Positions 48,474 through 56,969 of a DNA stretch of 64,000 nt are shown here, in pieces (positions within the stretch are counted from its first letter, which is position 1; the number at the start of each line of letters is the position of its first letter). The notes under the pieces were generated by a model. It worked only from the letters and a program-made list of their open reading frames with translations, searched no databases and was not told the DNA's origin. The stretch comes from Methylomusa anaerophila (GTDB taxonomy: Bacteria; Bacillota; Negativicutes; Sporomusales; Sporomusaceae). The stretch is taken from the NCBI RefSeq assembly GCF_003966895.1, contig NZ_AP018449.1, positions 2,931,501-2,995,500 on the forward strand, given 5' to 3'. The translations under genes were made by a program, and so were the position numbers.

Positions 48474-50369
48474 ATGAAAATGAAAAAAATACCGGCGGCC
48501 TTAATATTGAGTTTTCTGGTTTTGACAACCTTGACAACCTTGACAACCTTGACAACTTTGACAGCATGGGTAACTGCCGGAAGTCTCGAAGATAAGATCA
48601 AGACTACGGAAATACCTGTGGAAACTAATGCTGAAGGATTGCCGCTGGAGGAGCTTCTGGCTTTATTAAGCGAGCGGAGCGGCGTCAGCATCGTTGCTGT
48701 TCCTGAGGTCGCCGGCTTAAAAGTCGATTTGCAGTCAGCGACAAACCAGACATTGGCCGAGATTTTGGAGGCTCTGAGCAAAAATTACCAGTTAACTTAC
48801 ACAACGAATGATAAAAAGAACGCGATTATTGTTTTTAAGGGCTCATATTCCAACAGGGCACGGGCCGCTATGCCCAATGTTTCTTCTGAGGCCGGTATGG
48901 ATTCTCATATGGGGCATAAAGTATTGCTTGCGCCCGCAGGCGGCTATAATCCGCCTATAGCATTTAATACCGAAGAATATAAGCGGATGTATGATAATAA
49001 TTATCAAGATCCATTAAGCGCACCGGTATCAATATTTTCCATTGATGTTGATACCGCTTCTTACAGTAATGTGCGCCGGTTCATTAATAACGGCAGGCTG
49101 CCGCCGTCGGATGCGGTCAGAGCGGAGGAAATGCTTAATTATTTTACTTATGATTATCCGCAACCAACCGGGGACCACCCTTTTTCTGTAACAACGGAAG
49201 TAAGTGCTTGTCCGTGGCAGCCGGGGCATAAATTGGTAATGATCGGCCTGCAAGGGAAAAACTTAAGGGCAGACGAAGTACCGCCCGGTAATCTGGTATT
49301 TTTGATTGATGTTTCAGGTTCGATGAATCAACCCAATAAATTGCCGCTGTTGCAGACTGCCTTTAAATTGCTGGTTAAACAATTGCGGGCGCAAGACAAG
49401 GTGGCTATTGTTGTTTATGCCGGCAGGGCCGGATTGGTGCTTGAACCGACTGCCGGCAGTGAAAAAGATAAAATAATCAATGCTGTCGACAGTCTGCAGG
49501 CGGGTGGTTCGACTGCAGGCGGCGAAGGGATTCAATTAGCCTATAAGATTGCGGAAGAAAACCTTGTCAAGTCCGGCAACAACCGGGTTATTTTGGCTAC
49601 TGACGGTGATTTTAATGTTGGCGCAACCAGTGAAGGTGAATTGACCAGACTGATTGAAGAACGGCGTAATAAAGGGATTTTTCTTAGTGTGCTTGGATTT
49701 GGCATGGGGAATATAAAAGACAACAAAATGGAGGCGTTAGCTGATAAGGGCAATGGCATTTACGCCTATATCGATAATGCCCTGGAAGCAAAAAAAGTTA
49801 TGGTTGGGCAATTTGCCGGCACGCTTTACACCATTGCCAAAGATGTCAAGCTTCAGGCTGAATTCAACCCGGCCAAAGTTAAATATTACCGTTTAGTGGG
49901 CTATGAAAACAGGATTTTGGAAAACAGAGACTTTAATGATGACAAAAAAGATGCCGGCGATTTGGGCGCAGGCCATTCGGTTACTGCGTTTTACGAGGTA
50001 ATTCCGGCTGATTCAGAGGAAAAAATCGGAACAGCGGACCCGCTGCTTTATCAACGTTCCGAGACCGTGCCAAGCGATGATTTGCTGCAGGTAAAAATCC
50101 GCTATAAAAAACCGGCGGCAGATAGCAGTATTTTGTTCACCCAAGGTATCGGCAGCCAGGAAATTACCGGCACTCCAGCGGCGAACTTCCGGTTTGCCGC
50201 CGCTGTTGCCGAATATGCCCTGCTTTTGCGTAATTCCGAATTTAAGGGGCAAGCGTCTTACCGGCAGGTGCTGGAATTGGCGAAAAAAGCCAAGGGGACA
50301 GACGAAGACGGGTATCGGGCGGAGTTTATCAAGCTGGTGGAAGTTAGCCAACTAATGGATGAAAAGTAG
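48474..50369 (+). CDS. Exported STN-VWA protein (YfbK-like)
   Basis: A 631-residue exported protein. Seen: a signal peptide whose core is built from four LTT units; an STN-like domain (about 45-115, PLEELLALLSERSGVSIV); the N-terminal region of YfbK-type proteins (IFSIDVDTASYSNVRRFI, about 185-270); a von Willebrand A domain with MIDAS motif DVSGSMN (about 280-440); and a C-terminal DUF3520-like region. The YfbK family is widespread, but its role is unknown; VWA domains bind proteins through Mg. STN domains are usual in secretins and TonB receptors, which fits an outer-membrane-bearing cell. ATG codons at 48471, 48474 and 48480 follow AAAAGGGG. Monocistronic. Confidence 0.87.
   Translation: MKMKKIPAALILSFLVLTTLTTLTTLTTLTAWVTAGSLEDKIKTTEIPVETNAEGLPLEELLALLSERSGVSIVAVPEVAGLKVDLQSATNQTLAEILEALSKNYQLTYTTNDKKNAIIVFKGSYSNRARAAMPNVSSEAGMDSHMGHKVLLAPAGGYNPPIAFNTEEYKRMYDNNYQDPLSAPVSIFSIDVDTASYSNVRRFINNGRLPPSDAVRAEEMLNYFTYDYPQPTGDHPFSVTTEVSACPWQPGHKLVMIGLQGKNLRADEVPPGNLVFLIDVSGSMNQPNKLPLLQTAFKLLVKQLRAQDKVAIVVYAGRAGLVLEPTAGSEKDKIINAVDSLQAGGSTAGGEGIQLAYKIAEENLVKSGNNRVILATDGDFNVGATSEGELTRLIEERRNKGIFLSVLGFGMGNIKDNKMEALADKGNGIYAYIDNALEAKKVMVGQFAGTLYTIAKDVKLQAEFNPAKVKYYRLVGYENRILENRDFNDDKKDAGDLGAGHSVTAFYEVIPADSEEKIGTADPLLYQRSETVPSDDLLQVKIRYKKPAADSSILFTQGIGSQEITGTPAANFRFAAAVAEYALLLRNSEFKGQASYRQVLELAKKAKGTDEDGYRAEFIKLVEVSQLMDEK
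48522..48566 (+). repeat. 9-bp tandem repeat in the signal peptide
   Basis: TTGACAACC occurs three times, then TTGACAACT and TTGACAGCA. Each unit encodes Leu-Thr-Thr. Copy changes stay in frame, so they would lengthen or shorten the hydrophobic core. Confidence 0.92.
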
Positions 50370-50391
50370 ATCTCTATTTGATCCAATTCGA

Positions 50392-50428
50392 AGGAAACAC
50401 CCACTTTTATAAATGGGTGTTTCCTTTG
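50392..50428. terminator. Bidirectional terminator
   Basis: AAGGAAACACCCA, a 10-base loop, TGGGTGTTTCCTT. It separates the STN-VWA gene from the convergent permease gene. Confidence 0.85.
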
Positions 50429-50470
50429 TCAGCGCCAAGTGTTTGCAACCAGCCTCAAGGAAGGTTGGCT

Positions 50471-51919
50471 TTACCTTTTACACCTGTCAGCGGTTTTTTT
50501 CTCCGGTTCCTGTTGTCCGGGCTGCAGTTCTTCCGACGTTTCAAACTGCGGTTGCCATAATGGAAGCGCTGAGGGTGTCGTTGGTGACGGGGCCGCCGGC
50601 CTGTGGAGAAAACGTGACCGGATGAAGTATGTTCCGGTATAAAGAAGAACCAGCATCACCCCCGCAACCAGACCTGTCCTCTGCCCCGGTACGAGAGGCA
50701 TGCTGGCGATAATTGCCGTACAACTCACCATCGCCAGCCATGAGGTATAGGGGTATCCCGGCAACTGGCAATGTCCTGCCGGAGGACAGCCATTCAACTT
50801 GCGGAATTTGTAGTGGGTAGCCAGGATGACAAGGTAGGAGAAAAGCAGGGAAAACCCGCCGGAACTGATGAGAAAGAGGTATACGGTTTCTGGCAAAACC
50901 AATCCAAGAGTCATACCGGCAAGCATGCCGGCGCCGGAAAACAGGATGCCGCGGCGGGGAATGCCGCTTTCATCCTTAATCCAGGCGGGAGCATGCCCGT
51001 CTGCCGCCAGCGACCGGATCATGCGTCCCAGACCGAACATGGCCGCCAGCATAGTCGAAAGGATGGCGGTGATCAGCACCACATTCATCGCCGCTCCCGC
51101 CCAGGTCAGTCCCCATCTGGTTAAGGCAGCTACCAGGGGACTTGCATGGTCCGTTAGGGCTGCCGTCGGGATTAGCAGCAACAAGGATAAAAAAGCCAGT
51201 ACATATAACCCCACTAAAGCGGCTACGGTGTAGCGGATGGCCTGCGGGACCGTCCGGGCGGGGTCCCTGGCCTCCGCTGCCGCCAGCCCGATGATTTCGA
51301 ACCCGGCGAAGGTTAATACCACAATGAGCATACTGCCCGCAATTCCGCCAAGGCCGGCAGGAAACCAGGGTTCTGCCGTCAACACCGAAATACCGATCGG
51401 CGGCACGCCGTTGATAAAGCCGCCAACCAGTGCCGCTCCTAAAAGGATAAAGCCAACGATGGACAACACTTTCACCACCGCCAGACCGCTTTCCAGCTTG
51501 CTCAACCGGTCGGCGCCAAGCAGGTTCAGCAGCGTGACGGCAATGATAATGGCCGATCCGGCCAGCGCTATTGAAATACCGGGAAGCCAGGTCTTGATAA
51601 GAATCGCGGCGGCAGTTGCTTCACTGGACATAGCCAGGACAAGGCCTGTCCAGTAGACCCAGCCGACTACGAATCCCACCCCGGGCCCATAAGCTCTTTG
51701 GGCAAAGACCCGGAACGAGCCGGGCGCCGCCTCGGCTACCGTCATTTCCGATAGGGAAAAAAGGATGGCATATATGAGCGCTCCTGCCAGCAGATAGCAA
51801 ATAATGATGGCCGGCCCCGCAGTTTTGACCGATACAGCCGAGCCAAGGAAAAAAGCGCCGCCGAATACTGTTCCTAATGCCATCATGGTCAATTGCCATG
51901 CAGATAATCCTTTGTTCAT
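50471..51919 (-). CDS. APC family amino acid permease
   Basis: A 482-residue inner-membrane transporter of the amino acid-polyamine-cation superfamily. Seen: about 12 hydrophobic segments, the first with LGTVFGGAFFLGSAVSVKTAGP (the unwound substrate helix GxxF region), SEMTVAEAAPGSF in the second, and LTFAGFEIIGLAAAEARDP in the sixth. Substrate unknown. The last roughly 45 residues form a proline-rich soluble tail. The ATG follows GGGGGGAGG. Monocistronic, convergent with the STN-VWA gene. Confidence 0.9.
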   Translation of the reverse strand: MNKGLSAWQLTMMALGTVFGGAFFLGSAVSVKTAGPAIIICYLLAGALIYAILFSLSEMTVAEAAPGSFRVFAQRAYGPGVGFVVGWVYWTGLVLAMSSEATAAAILIKTWLPGISIALAGSAIIIAVTLLNLLGADRLSKLESGLAVVKVLSIVGFILLGAALVGGFINGVPPIGISVLTAEPWFPAGLGGIAGSMLIVVLTFAGFEIIGLAAAEARDPARTVPQAIRYTVAALVGLYVLAFLSLLLLIPTAALTDHASPLVAALTRWGLTWAGAAMNVVLITAILSTMLAAMFGLGRMIRSLAADGHAPAWIKDESGIPRRGILFSGAGMLAGMTLGLVLPETVYLFLISSGGFSLLFSYLVILATHYKFRKLNGCPPAGHCQLPGYPYTSWLAMVSCTAIIASMPLVPGQRTGLVAGVMLVLLYTGTYFIRSRFLHRPAAPSPTTPSALPLWQPQFETSEELQPGQQEPEKKTADRCKR

Positions 51920-52054
51920 AAAAGCCTCCCCCCCAATTGAGTTATTGTCCTTCTAAGTATTTGCATGTGGGGGCTTATCATAATATATTTACAAAAATTT
52001 TAAAAAATATTAAAAAAAATATTAAAAAATATGGAGGAAAAATGCAATTTTATG

Positions 52055-52084
52055 TTGAAAATTGCATTTTGTTACAAAGATAAT
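52055..52084 (+). promoter_or_regulatory. Promoter of the tpsAB operon
   Basis: TTGAAA (52055-52060), 18 bases, GATAAT (52079-52084), inside or next to an inverted repeat. The start point would fall at the beginning of the riboswitch, which suggests the -10 overlaps the aptamer edge or that a nearby start is used. Confidence 0.5.
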
Positions 52085-52160
52085 AATAGGCAAACCTATC
52101 GAAAGATTGGGACGCAAAACCGTGGATCTAAGGGCTAGTGTCTATGATTGCCAGGTTGCA
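52083..52160 (+). promoter_or_regulatory. Cyclic di-GMP-I (GEMM) riboswitch aptamer
   Basis: Seen: AGGCAAACC, TATCGAAAGAT (the GAAA tetraloop arm), GGGACGCAAAACC, CTAAGG, and the tetraloop-receptor side GCCAGGTTGC. All the conserved blocks of the GEMM-I family are in order. The 3' side (GATTGCCAGGTTGC, 52146-52159) is also the 5' arm of the following terminator, so ligand binding and termination exclude each other. This points to an ON switch (inference). Confidence 0.88.
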
Positions 52161-52191
52161 GTAATATTACGCAACCTGGCAATCTTTTTTG
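52146..52191 (+). terminator. Riboswitch expression-platform terminator
   Basis: GATTGCCAGGTTGC, an 11-base loop, GCAACCTGGCAATC and six T. A perfect 14-base stem. Confidence 0.92.
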
Positions 52192-52264
52192 TTGTCATCT
52201 TCACTTGTGCCGTCGGAAACGGCGAAAACTGAATTATAAAAGTATTAAGGAGGAAAGAATTTAT

Positions 52265-55200
52265 ATGCGGATCCAAAGAAAATTGAAACGTGCCCGGCGA
52301 AGCAGTCAAACGGACTTTATGCCTAAAGTCAGCCAAGCTGCCAAGCAGTTTCAGAACGGCAGGCTTACCACCAACCTTCAACCGTATCATTCGCTATGGC
52401 TGACAAGGCTCTGCATATCCGTTGCCGCTTTGCTGCTAGGTATCACAAATTATCCCGGCACCATATGGGCCATGCCGGATGGCGGGCAAGTAACAGCAGG
52501 CAGCGGGAGCATCAGCCAGACCGGCAACACGATGACTATCAATCAGACTACCCCAAACCTGGTCATCAACTGGAACGGATTTGGTATAAACTGCGGTGAG
52601 CGGGTTGCCTTCAGCCAGCCTACCTCTGCCGCCGTTGCCCTTAACAGGGTACTGGGCAACAACCCTACCCAAATATTTGGCCAACTGACTGCTAACGGTA
52701 AAGTATTCCTTACCAATCCCAACGGCATTCTCTTTGCCCCGGGATCCCAAATCAACGTTGGCAGTTTGGTAGCAAGCACGCTAAATATTGCCGATCAGGA
52801 TTTCCTGACGGGGAAATATACCTTTGCCAACAGCAATAACTGTGCCGCCGGTGCAGTTGTAAACCAGGGCCAAATTACTGCCGGTGGCGGCTATATAGCC
52901 TTGCTGGCGCCGGAAGTAAGAAACGAAGGAATTATTGTTGCCAAACAAGGCACTGTAGCTCTGGGCGCCGGTCAAAAAATCACGCTTGATACCAAGGGAG
53001 ACGGAATCATAAGCCTTGCTGTAGACACCGGCGCCGTTAACGCCCAGGTGGCCAACAAACAATACATAAACGCCGCCGGCGGCATGGTTATTATGACCGC
53101 TAAAGCCGCAGGCGAACTGGCTGGAACAGTGGTAAACAACGGCGGTTTAATCGAGGCGCGGAGCATATCTGAAAAGAACGGAATTATTAGGCTCGAAGGC
53201 GGTTCCACGGGAAGAGCTGCCAATAGCGGCACTCTGGACGCCTCAGGTAAAAATGCGGGCGAAACCGGCGGTACAGTCAAGATATTGGGCGAAACGGTGA
53301 CTGTCGCCGACGGTGCCGCCATTGACGTATCCGGCGTGAGCGGCGGCGGTACAGTCCTGGTTGGCGGCAATTATCAGGGCCAGGGGACGGAGCAAAACGC
53401 CACCGCTACTACGGTGGCAGCTACTGCGACCATTAATGCCGATGCCATCACCGCCGGCAACGGCGGTAAGGTGGTGGTGTGGGCCAATGATACCACCGAT
53501 TATTACGGCAATATCAGCGCCAAGGGCGGTTCGGTGAGCGGCAACGGCGGCAGCGCCGAAGTGTCGGGCAAGAAAACACTCCTGTACAAGGGCCGCACTG
53601 ATCTCAGAGCGCCCCAGGGAAAGACCGGCACTCTGCTGCTGGACCCCGGGGAGTACACCATCAGCACCGACGCCACCAGCGGCAATGTGTATAACGCCGA
53701 TGACCTAAGCAATCAGCTCAATTCCGCCAACATGGTCCTCCAGACCGACGGCACCGGCACCGGTGACATCGCCGTGACCGCTCCGGTGACATGGTCGAGC
53801 GGCAATAGTCTCACCCTTAAAGCCAACAACGACATCAACGTCAATGCCACCGTCAAAAGCACCGACACCGGCGACGTGGTACTGCGGGCAGACAGTGATG
53901 CCGACAGCAGCGGCACGGTCACCTTCGGGACAAATGGCAAAGTGGTAACTAACGGTGCGGTGTCCATCTACTATAACCCTGGCGGGACTAACACCGTCCC
54001 CATCGACGGGATTCCGACCACTGTCAAGGACTATAGCAATTCTGCCGACTATTCGGCTTATGTGCAGAATACATCCGGCAACGCCGGCAACGTCGCCGCC
54101 TACATGCTGGTGAACAACGCGAAAGAGCTCCAGTCCATGAACCTCAACCTTTCAGGCACCTACGCGCTGGGAAAAGACATTGATGCCAGCAGTGTTAGTA
54201 ATTTTGTACCTATTGGTAACGAAATCAGTAAATTTCAGGGAATATTGGACGGAAATGGATATCGGATAAACAATCTTACTATCAATCGTCCTATAACCGA
54301 TTATGTTGGTTTATTCGGGTCCACTATGGGAGCTGCGATTAAAGATATCCAGTTGCTTGACGTCAACATCACCGGTCAAAACTTCGTAGGCGGTTTGGCG
54401 GGGTGGAATTATACCGGTAGTGCGATCAGCAATAGCTACAGCACGGGTATGGTAGCTGCGGCAACCGGTAACGGCAATGCAGGCGGACTGGTGGGCTGCA
54501 ATGACGGCAGTATCGTCGGCAGCTACAGCACAAGTTCGGTTGCAGGCGGTTTTTACGTAGGCGGGCTGGTGGGATACAACAGGGGTCCTATCAACGCGAG
54601 TTACAGCACGGGGAGGGTAACCGGCAGTGATAGTGATGTAGGCGGACTGGTAGGATACAACATAAGTTCTATCAACGACAGCTATAGTACAGGCAAGGTA
54701 ACCGGCGCCACACGTATAGGCGGGCTGATTGGGTATAGCGCCGGCAGCACTGTCAACAACAGTTACAGTACAGGTACGGTGGGCGATGATGACGGTAGCA
54801 GTACCTATGTAGGCGGGCTGGTAGGGTGGAATGATAATTTCAACACAATCGAAAACTGTTACAGCAGCGGTACCGTGAAGGGTACTATGAATGTAGGCGG
54901 GTTGGTAGGAAATAACGATAGGGACAGCACTATCGAAACCAGCTACAGCGCGGCTGCGGTAACCGGCAAAGACTATATAGGCGGTCTGACCGGATATAAT
55001 GGCAGTACAATCAACAACAGCTACAGCACGGGGGCGGTAACCGGCATTAATGACAGTCTTTGTGTAGGCGGTCTGGTAGGAGAAAATGACGGCGGCATCG
55101 GCAACGGCTCTATCAACAACAGCTATAGCACAGGCAGGGTAACTGGCGGCAGTGGCAGTACTTATGTAGGCGGCCTGGTAGGATACAATTACTTAGGCGA

Positions 55201-56878
55201 TATCAGCGCCAGTTTTTGGGACACCGATACTTCCCAGCAAGCCAGCAGTAGTGGCGGAACGGGCAAATCAACGAGCGACATGCAGCGGCTAACCACGTAT
55301 ACGGATTGGAATAGCGGTACATGGGCTGTTATAGATGGAAAGACATATCCGTATCTGAAGGCAGTATCGCGGGTGGCTTCAGGAAATGTCAGCGGCTACA
55401 CGAATAACAGCGGTAAGACATTACAGGCAGTGGTGGGGGGAACGGTATTTGACAGCACTGCTACCGCTGATGATGGGGCATATTATTTTGTCCTGCCGCA
55501 AAACCAGACTTTTCTCGCATTTCTTACCGGCAGTGATACGGGTGCGGTAGTGGGCGCGGCCGGAACTACCAATATGAACGACCTGAATCTGGAAAAAGAT
55601 ACATTGACTGTAAACGCCAATGGCACTGCCATGTCCAATAGCATCCTCGGGATGGCTAAGGGAACCGTAGCCGGTGTTCCATACAGTTATTCCGGCGGCG
55701 ACATTATCCTGAATAATGGCGTTACCTTTAAAACAACCAGTGGAACGAATTACACTCTTGACGGGAATATCACCACCAGCGGCAGTGGCTCTCAAATATA
55801 CCAAGGACCGGTGACCGCTACCAAAAACCTAAGTCTTAGCAGTGGCGGGGGAATAGAAATGAATGGTTCGGTTGATGTCGCCAGTGACCTGACTGCGATA
55901 GCTCAAACCGGCAGCATAATAGTCAACAGGACGGTAAATGCCGGAACAGGAAATATAAGCCTGACGGCGGGCGCCGACATTAACCTCAATTCACCGGTCA
56001 ATACTACCGGCGGTGTTACTCTTACCGGCTCAGGCGGGGCAAATACCTTTAACATCGGCAATGGGATTATCGCTAACACCGGCACCCTAAGCATAAACGG
56101 TTTGGGCGGGAATGACACCCTGACGCTAAACGACAGCAGCAATAATAGCAATAACTATACATACACCATAACCGGAACCCGGGTAACACGCGAACATAAC
56201 GAAATCCTCCCGGTGATAATCGACTATCAGAATATCGAAAACTTATCGCTAAAAACAGGAAAGAATCACAATACAGTAAATACCACCTTACTTACCGGTA
56301 TAGCCCAAGACCTGACAGGCGGGAATGACAGTACCAATATTTTAAATCTCAATGGGCAAAACGCCATATTGTCGTCGACCAATTCTCCATTAAGCGCAAC
56401 CGGGTATGGCCCAGTGACCTATAGTCAATTTGGCACTGTAAACGTGACAAATTATACAACTCCGGCAACCCCGCCGGCAACGGATCCGGCAACTCCGCCG
56501 GCAACCGATCCGGCAACTCCGCCGGCAACCGATCCGGCGACCCCGCCGGCAACGGATCCGGCGACCCCGCCGGCAACCGATCCGGCGACTCCGCCGACAG
56601 CTGATCCGACAACCCCGCCGATAACGGATCCGGCGACCCCGCCGGCAACCCTTCAGGACGGAAGCGGGTTGAGAGAAACAATCGCTGTAGTCAAATCCCT
56701 CGCCATCCAAGACTCCGGCAGTACGGCTACAGAACCGGCAACTGGCATTAGTCCCGAAAGCCGGCAACTTGTTAGCATAGACCCCGAACTGCTTTTCGAT
56801 AAAGGCAACAACCTCCGCTTGATAAGTACACCGGCCGGCGGTCAAGAAATAGTCGAACAAACGGGAATAACGCCATAA
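52265..56878 (+). CDS. TpsA-type filamentous haemagglutinin/adhesin with GLUG repeats
   Basis: A 1537-residue exoprotein secreted across the outer membrane by TpsB. Seen: an extended N-terminus with a hydrophobic export segment (about residues 45-70); the TPS secretion domain (about 72-190: GSISQTGNTMTINQ, FGQLTANGKVFLTNPNGILF); a beta-helical filament; ten GLUG-type repeats such as VGGLVGYN...YSTGxVTG (about 700-985); a second beta-rich region; and a proline tail of eight-residue PATPPATD units (about 1400-1465). Start: the ATG at 52265 has AAGGAGGAA; the frame upstream runs through the riboswitch and is not used. The role is probably adhesion or biofilm, controlled by c-di-GMP. Confidence 0.92.
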   Translation: MRIQRKLKRARRSSQTDFMPKVSQAAKQFQNGRLTTNLQPYHSLWLTRLCISVAALLLGITNYPGTIWAMPDGGQVTAGSGSISQTGNTMTINQTTPNLVINWNGFGINCGERVAFSQPTSAAVALNRVLGNNPTQIFGQLTANGKVFLTNPNGILFAPGSQINVGSLVASTLNIADQDFLTGKYTFANSNNCAAGAVVNQGQITAGGGYIALLAPEVRNEGIIVAKQGTVALGAGQKITLDTKGDGIISLAVDTGAVNAQVANKQYINAAGGMVIMTAKAAGELAGTVVNNGGLIEARSISEKNGIIRLEGGSTGRAANSGTLDASGKNAGETGGTVKILGETVTVADGAAIDVSGVSGGGTVLVGGNYQGQGTEQNATATTVAATATINADAITAGNGGKVVVWANDTTDYYGNISAKGGSVSGNGGSAEVSGKKTLLYKGRTDLRAPQGKTGTLLLDPGEYTISTDATSGNVYNADDLSNQLNSANMVLQTDGTGTGDIAVTAPVTWSSGNSLTLKANNDINVNATVKSTDTGDVVLRADSDADSSGTVTFGTNGKVVTNGAVSIYYNPGGTNTVPIDGIPTTVKDYSNSADYSAYVQNTSGNAGNVAAYMLVNNAKELQSMNLNLSGTYALGKDIDASSVSNFVPIGNEISKFQGILDGNGYRINNLTINRPITDYVGLFGSTMGAAIKDIQLLDVNITGQNFVGGLAGWNYTGSAISNSYSTGMVAAATGNGNAGGLVGCNDGSIVGSYSTSSVAGGFYVGGLVGYNRGPINASYSTGRVTGSDSDVGGLVGYNISSINDSYSTGKVTGATRIGGLIGYSAGSTVNNSYSTGTVGDDDGSSTYVGGLVGWNDNFNTIENCYSSGTVKGTMNVGGLVGNNDRDSTIETSYSAAAVTGKDYIGGLTGYNGSTINNSYSTGAVTGINDSLCVGGLVGENDGGIGNGSINNSYSTGRVTGGSGSTYVGGLVGYNYLGDISASFWDTDTSQQASSSGGTGKSTSDMQRLTTYTDWNSGTWAVIDGKTYPYLKAVSRVASGNVSGYTNNSGKTLQAVVGGTVFDSTATADDGAYYFVLPQNQTFLAFLTGSDTGAVVGAAGTTNMNDLNLEKDTLTVNANGTAMSNSILGMAKGTVAGVPYSYSGGDIILNNGVTFKTTSGTNYTLDGNITTSGSGSQIYQGPVTATKNLSLSSGGGIEMNGSVDVASDLTAIAQTGSIIVNRTVNAGTGNISLTAGADINLNSPVNTTGGVTLTGSGGANTFNIGNGIIANTGTLSINGLGGNDTLTLNDSSNNSNNYTYTITGTRVTREHNEILPVIIDYQNIENLSLKTGKNHNTVNTTLLTGIAQDLTGGNDSTNILNLNGQNAILSSTNSPLSATGYGPVTYSQFGTVNVTNYTTPATPPATDPATPPATDPATPPATDPATPPATDPATPPATDPATPPTADPTTPPITDPATPPATLQDGSGLRETIAVVKSLAIQDSGSTATEPATGISPESRQLVSIDPELLFDKGNNLRLISTPAGGQEIVEQTGITP
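54390..55210 (+). repeat. Ten GLUG repeats in the adhesin
   Basis: Each unit has about 24-33 codons with GGLVG, an Asn/Gly turn, SYSTG and VTG. GLUG motifs are found in bacterial surface proteins. Units vary in spacing and sequence, so they are old and not simple slippage products. Confidence 0.85.
56461..56652 (+). repeat. 24-bp tandem repeats encoding PATPPATD
   Basis: About eight units of CCGGCAACNGATCCGGCNACNCCG encode a Pro/Ala/Thr stalk. The last units are degenerate (PPTADPTTPPITD). The 24-base period keeps the frame, so the stalk length can vary. Confidence 0.88.
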
Positions 56879-56969
56879 CAGGAGATTCCGGTGGACAAGT
56901 AACAATTTAAAGTGCGCGGCTTTTATATCCACAACCAATACGAAATAACGGAAGAAGAAGGTGACAGAT

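Larger units (their letters stand above)
51920..52264. other. Intergenic region holding the tps promoter and riboswitch
   Basis: About 345 bases: a very AT-rich stretch with repeated TATTAAAAAA (51990-52030), an inverted repeat AAAATGCAATTTT/AAAATTGCATTTT (about 52039-52070), a promoter, a c-di-GMP-I aptamer, a terminator and the tpsA ribosome binding site. Confidence 0.8.

Noticed and set aside
54390-55210. CRISPR-like or other direct-repeat array
   Set aside because: The repeats are in-frame coding GLUG units with variable sequence, not conserved repeats with unique spacers. No CRISPR array was found in the window.
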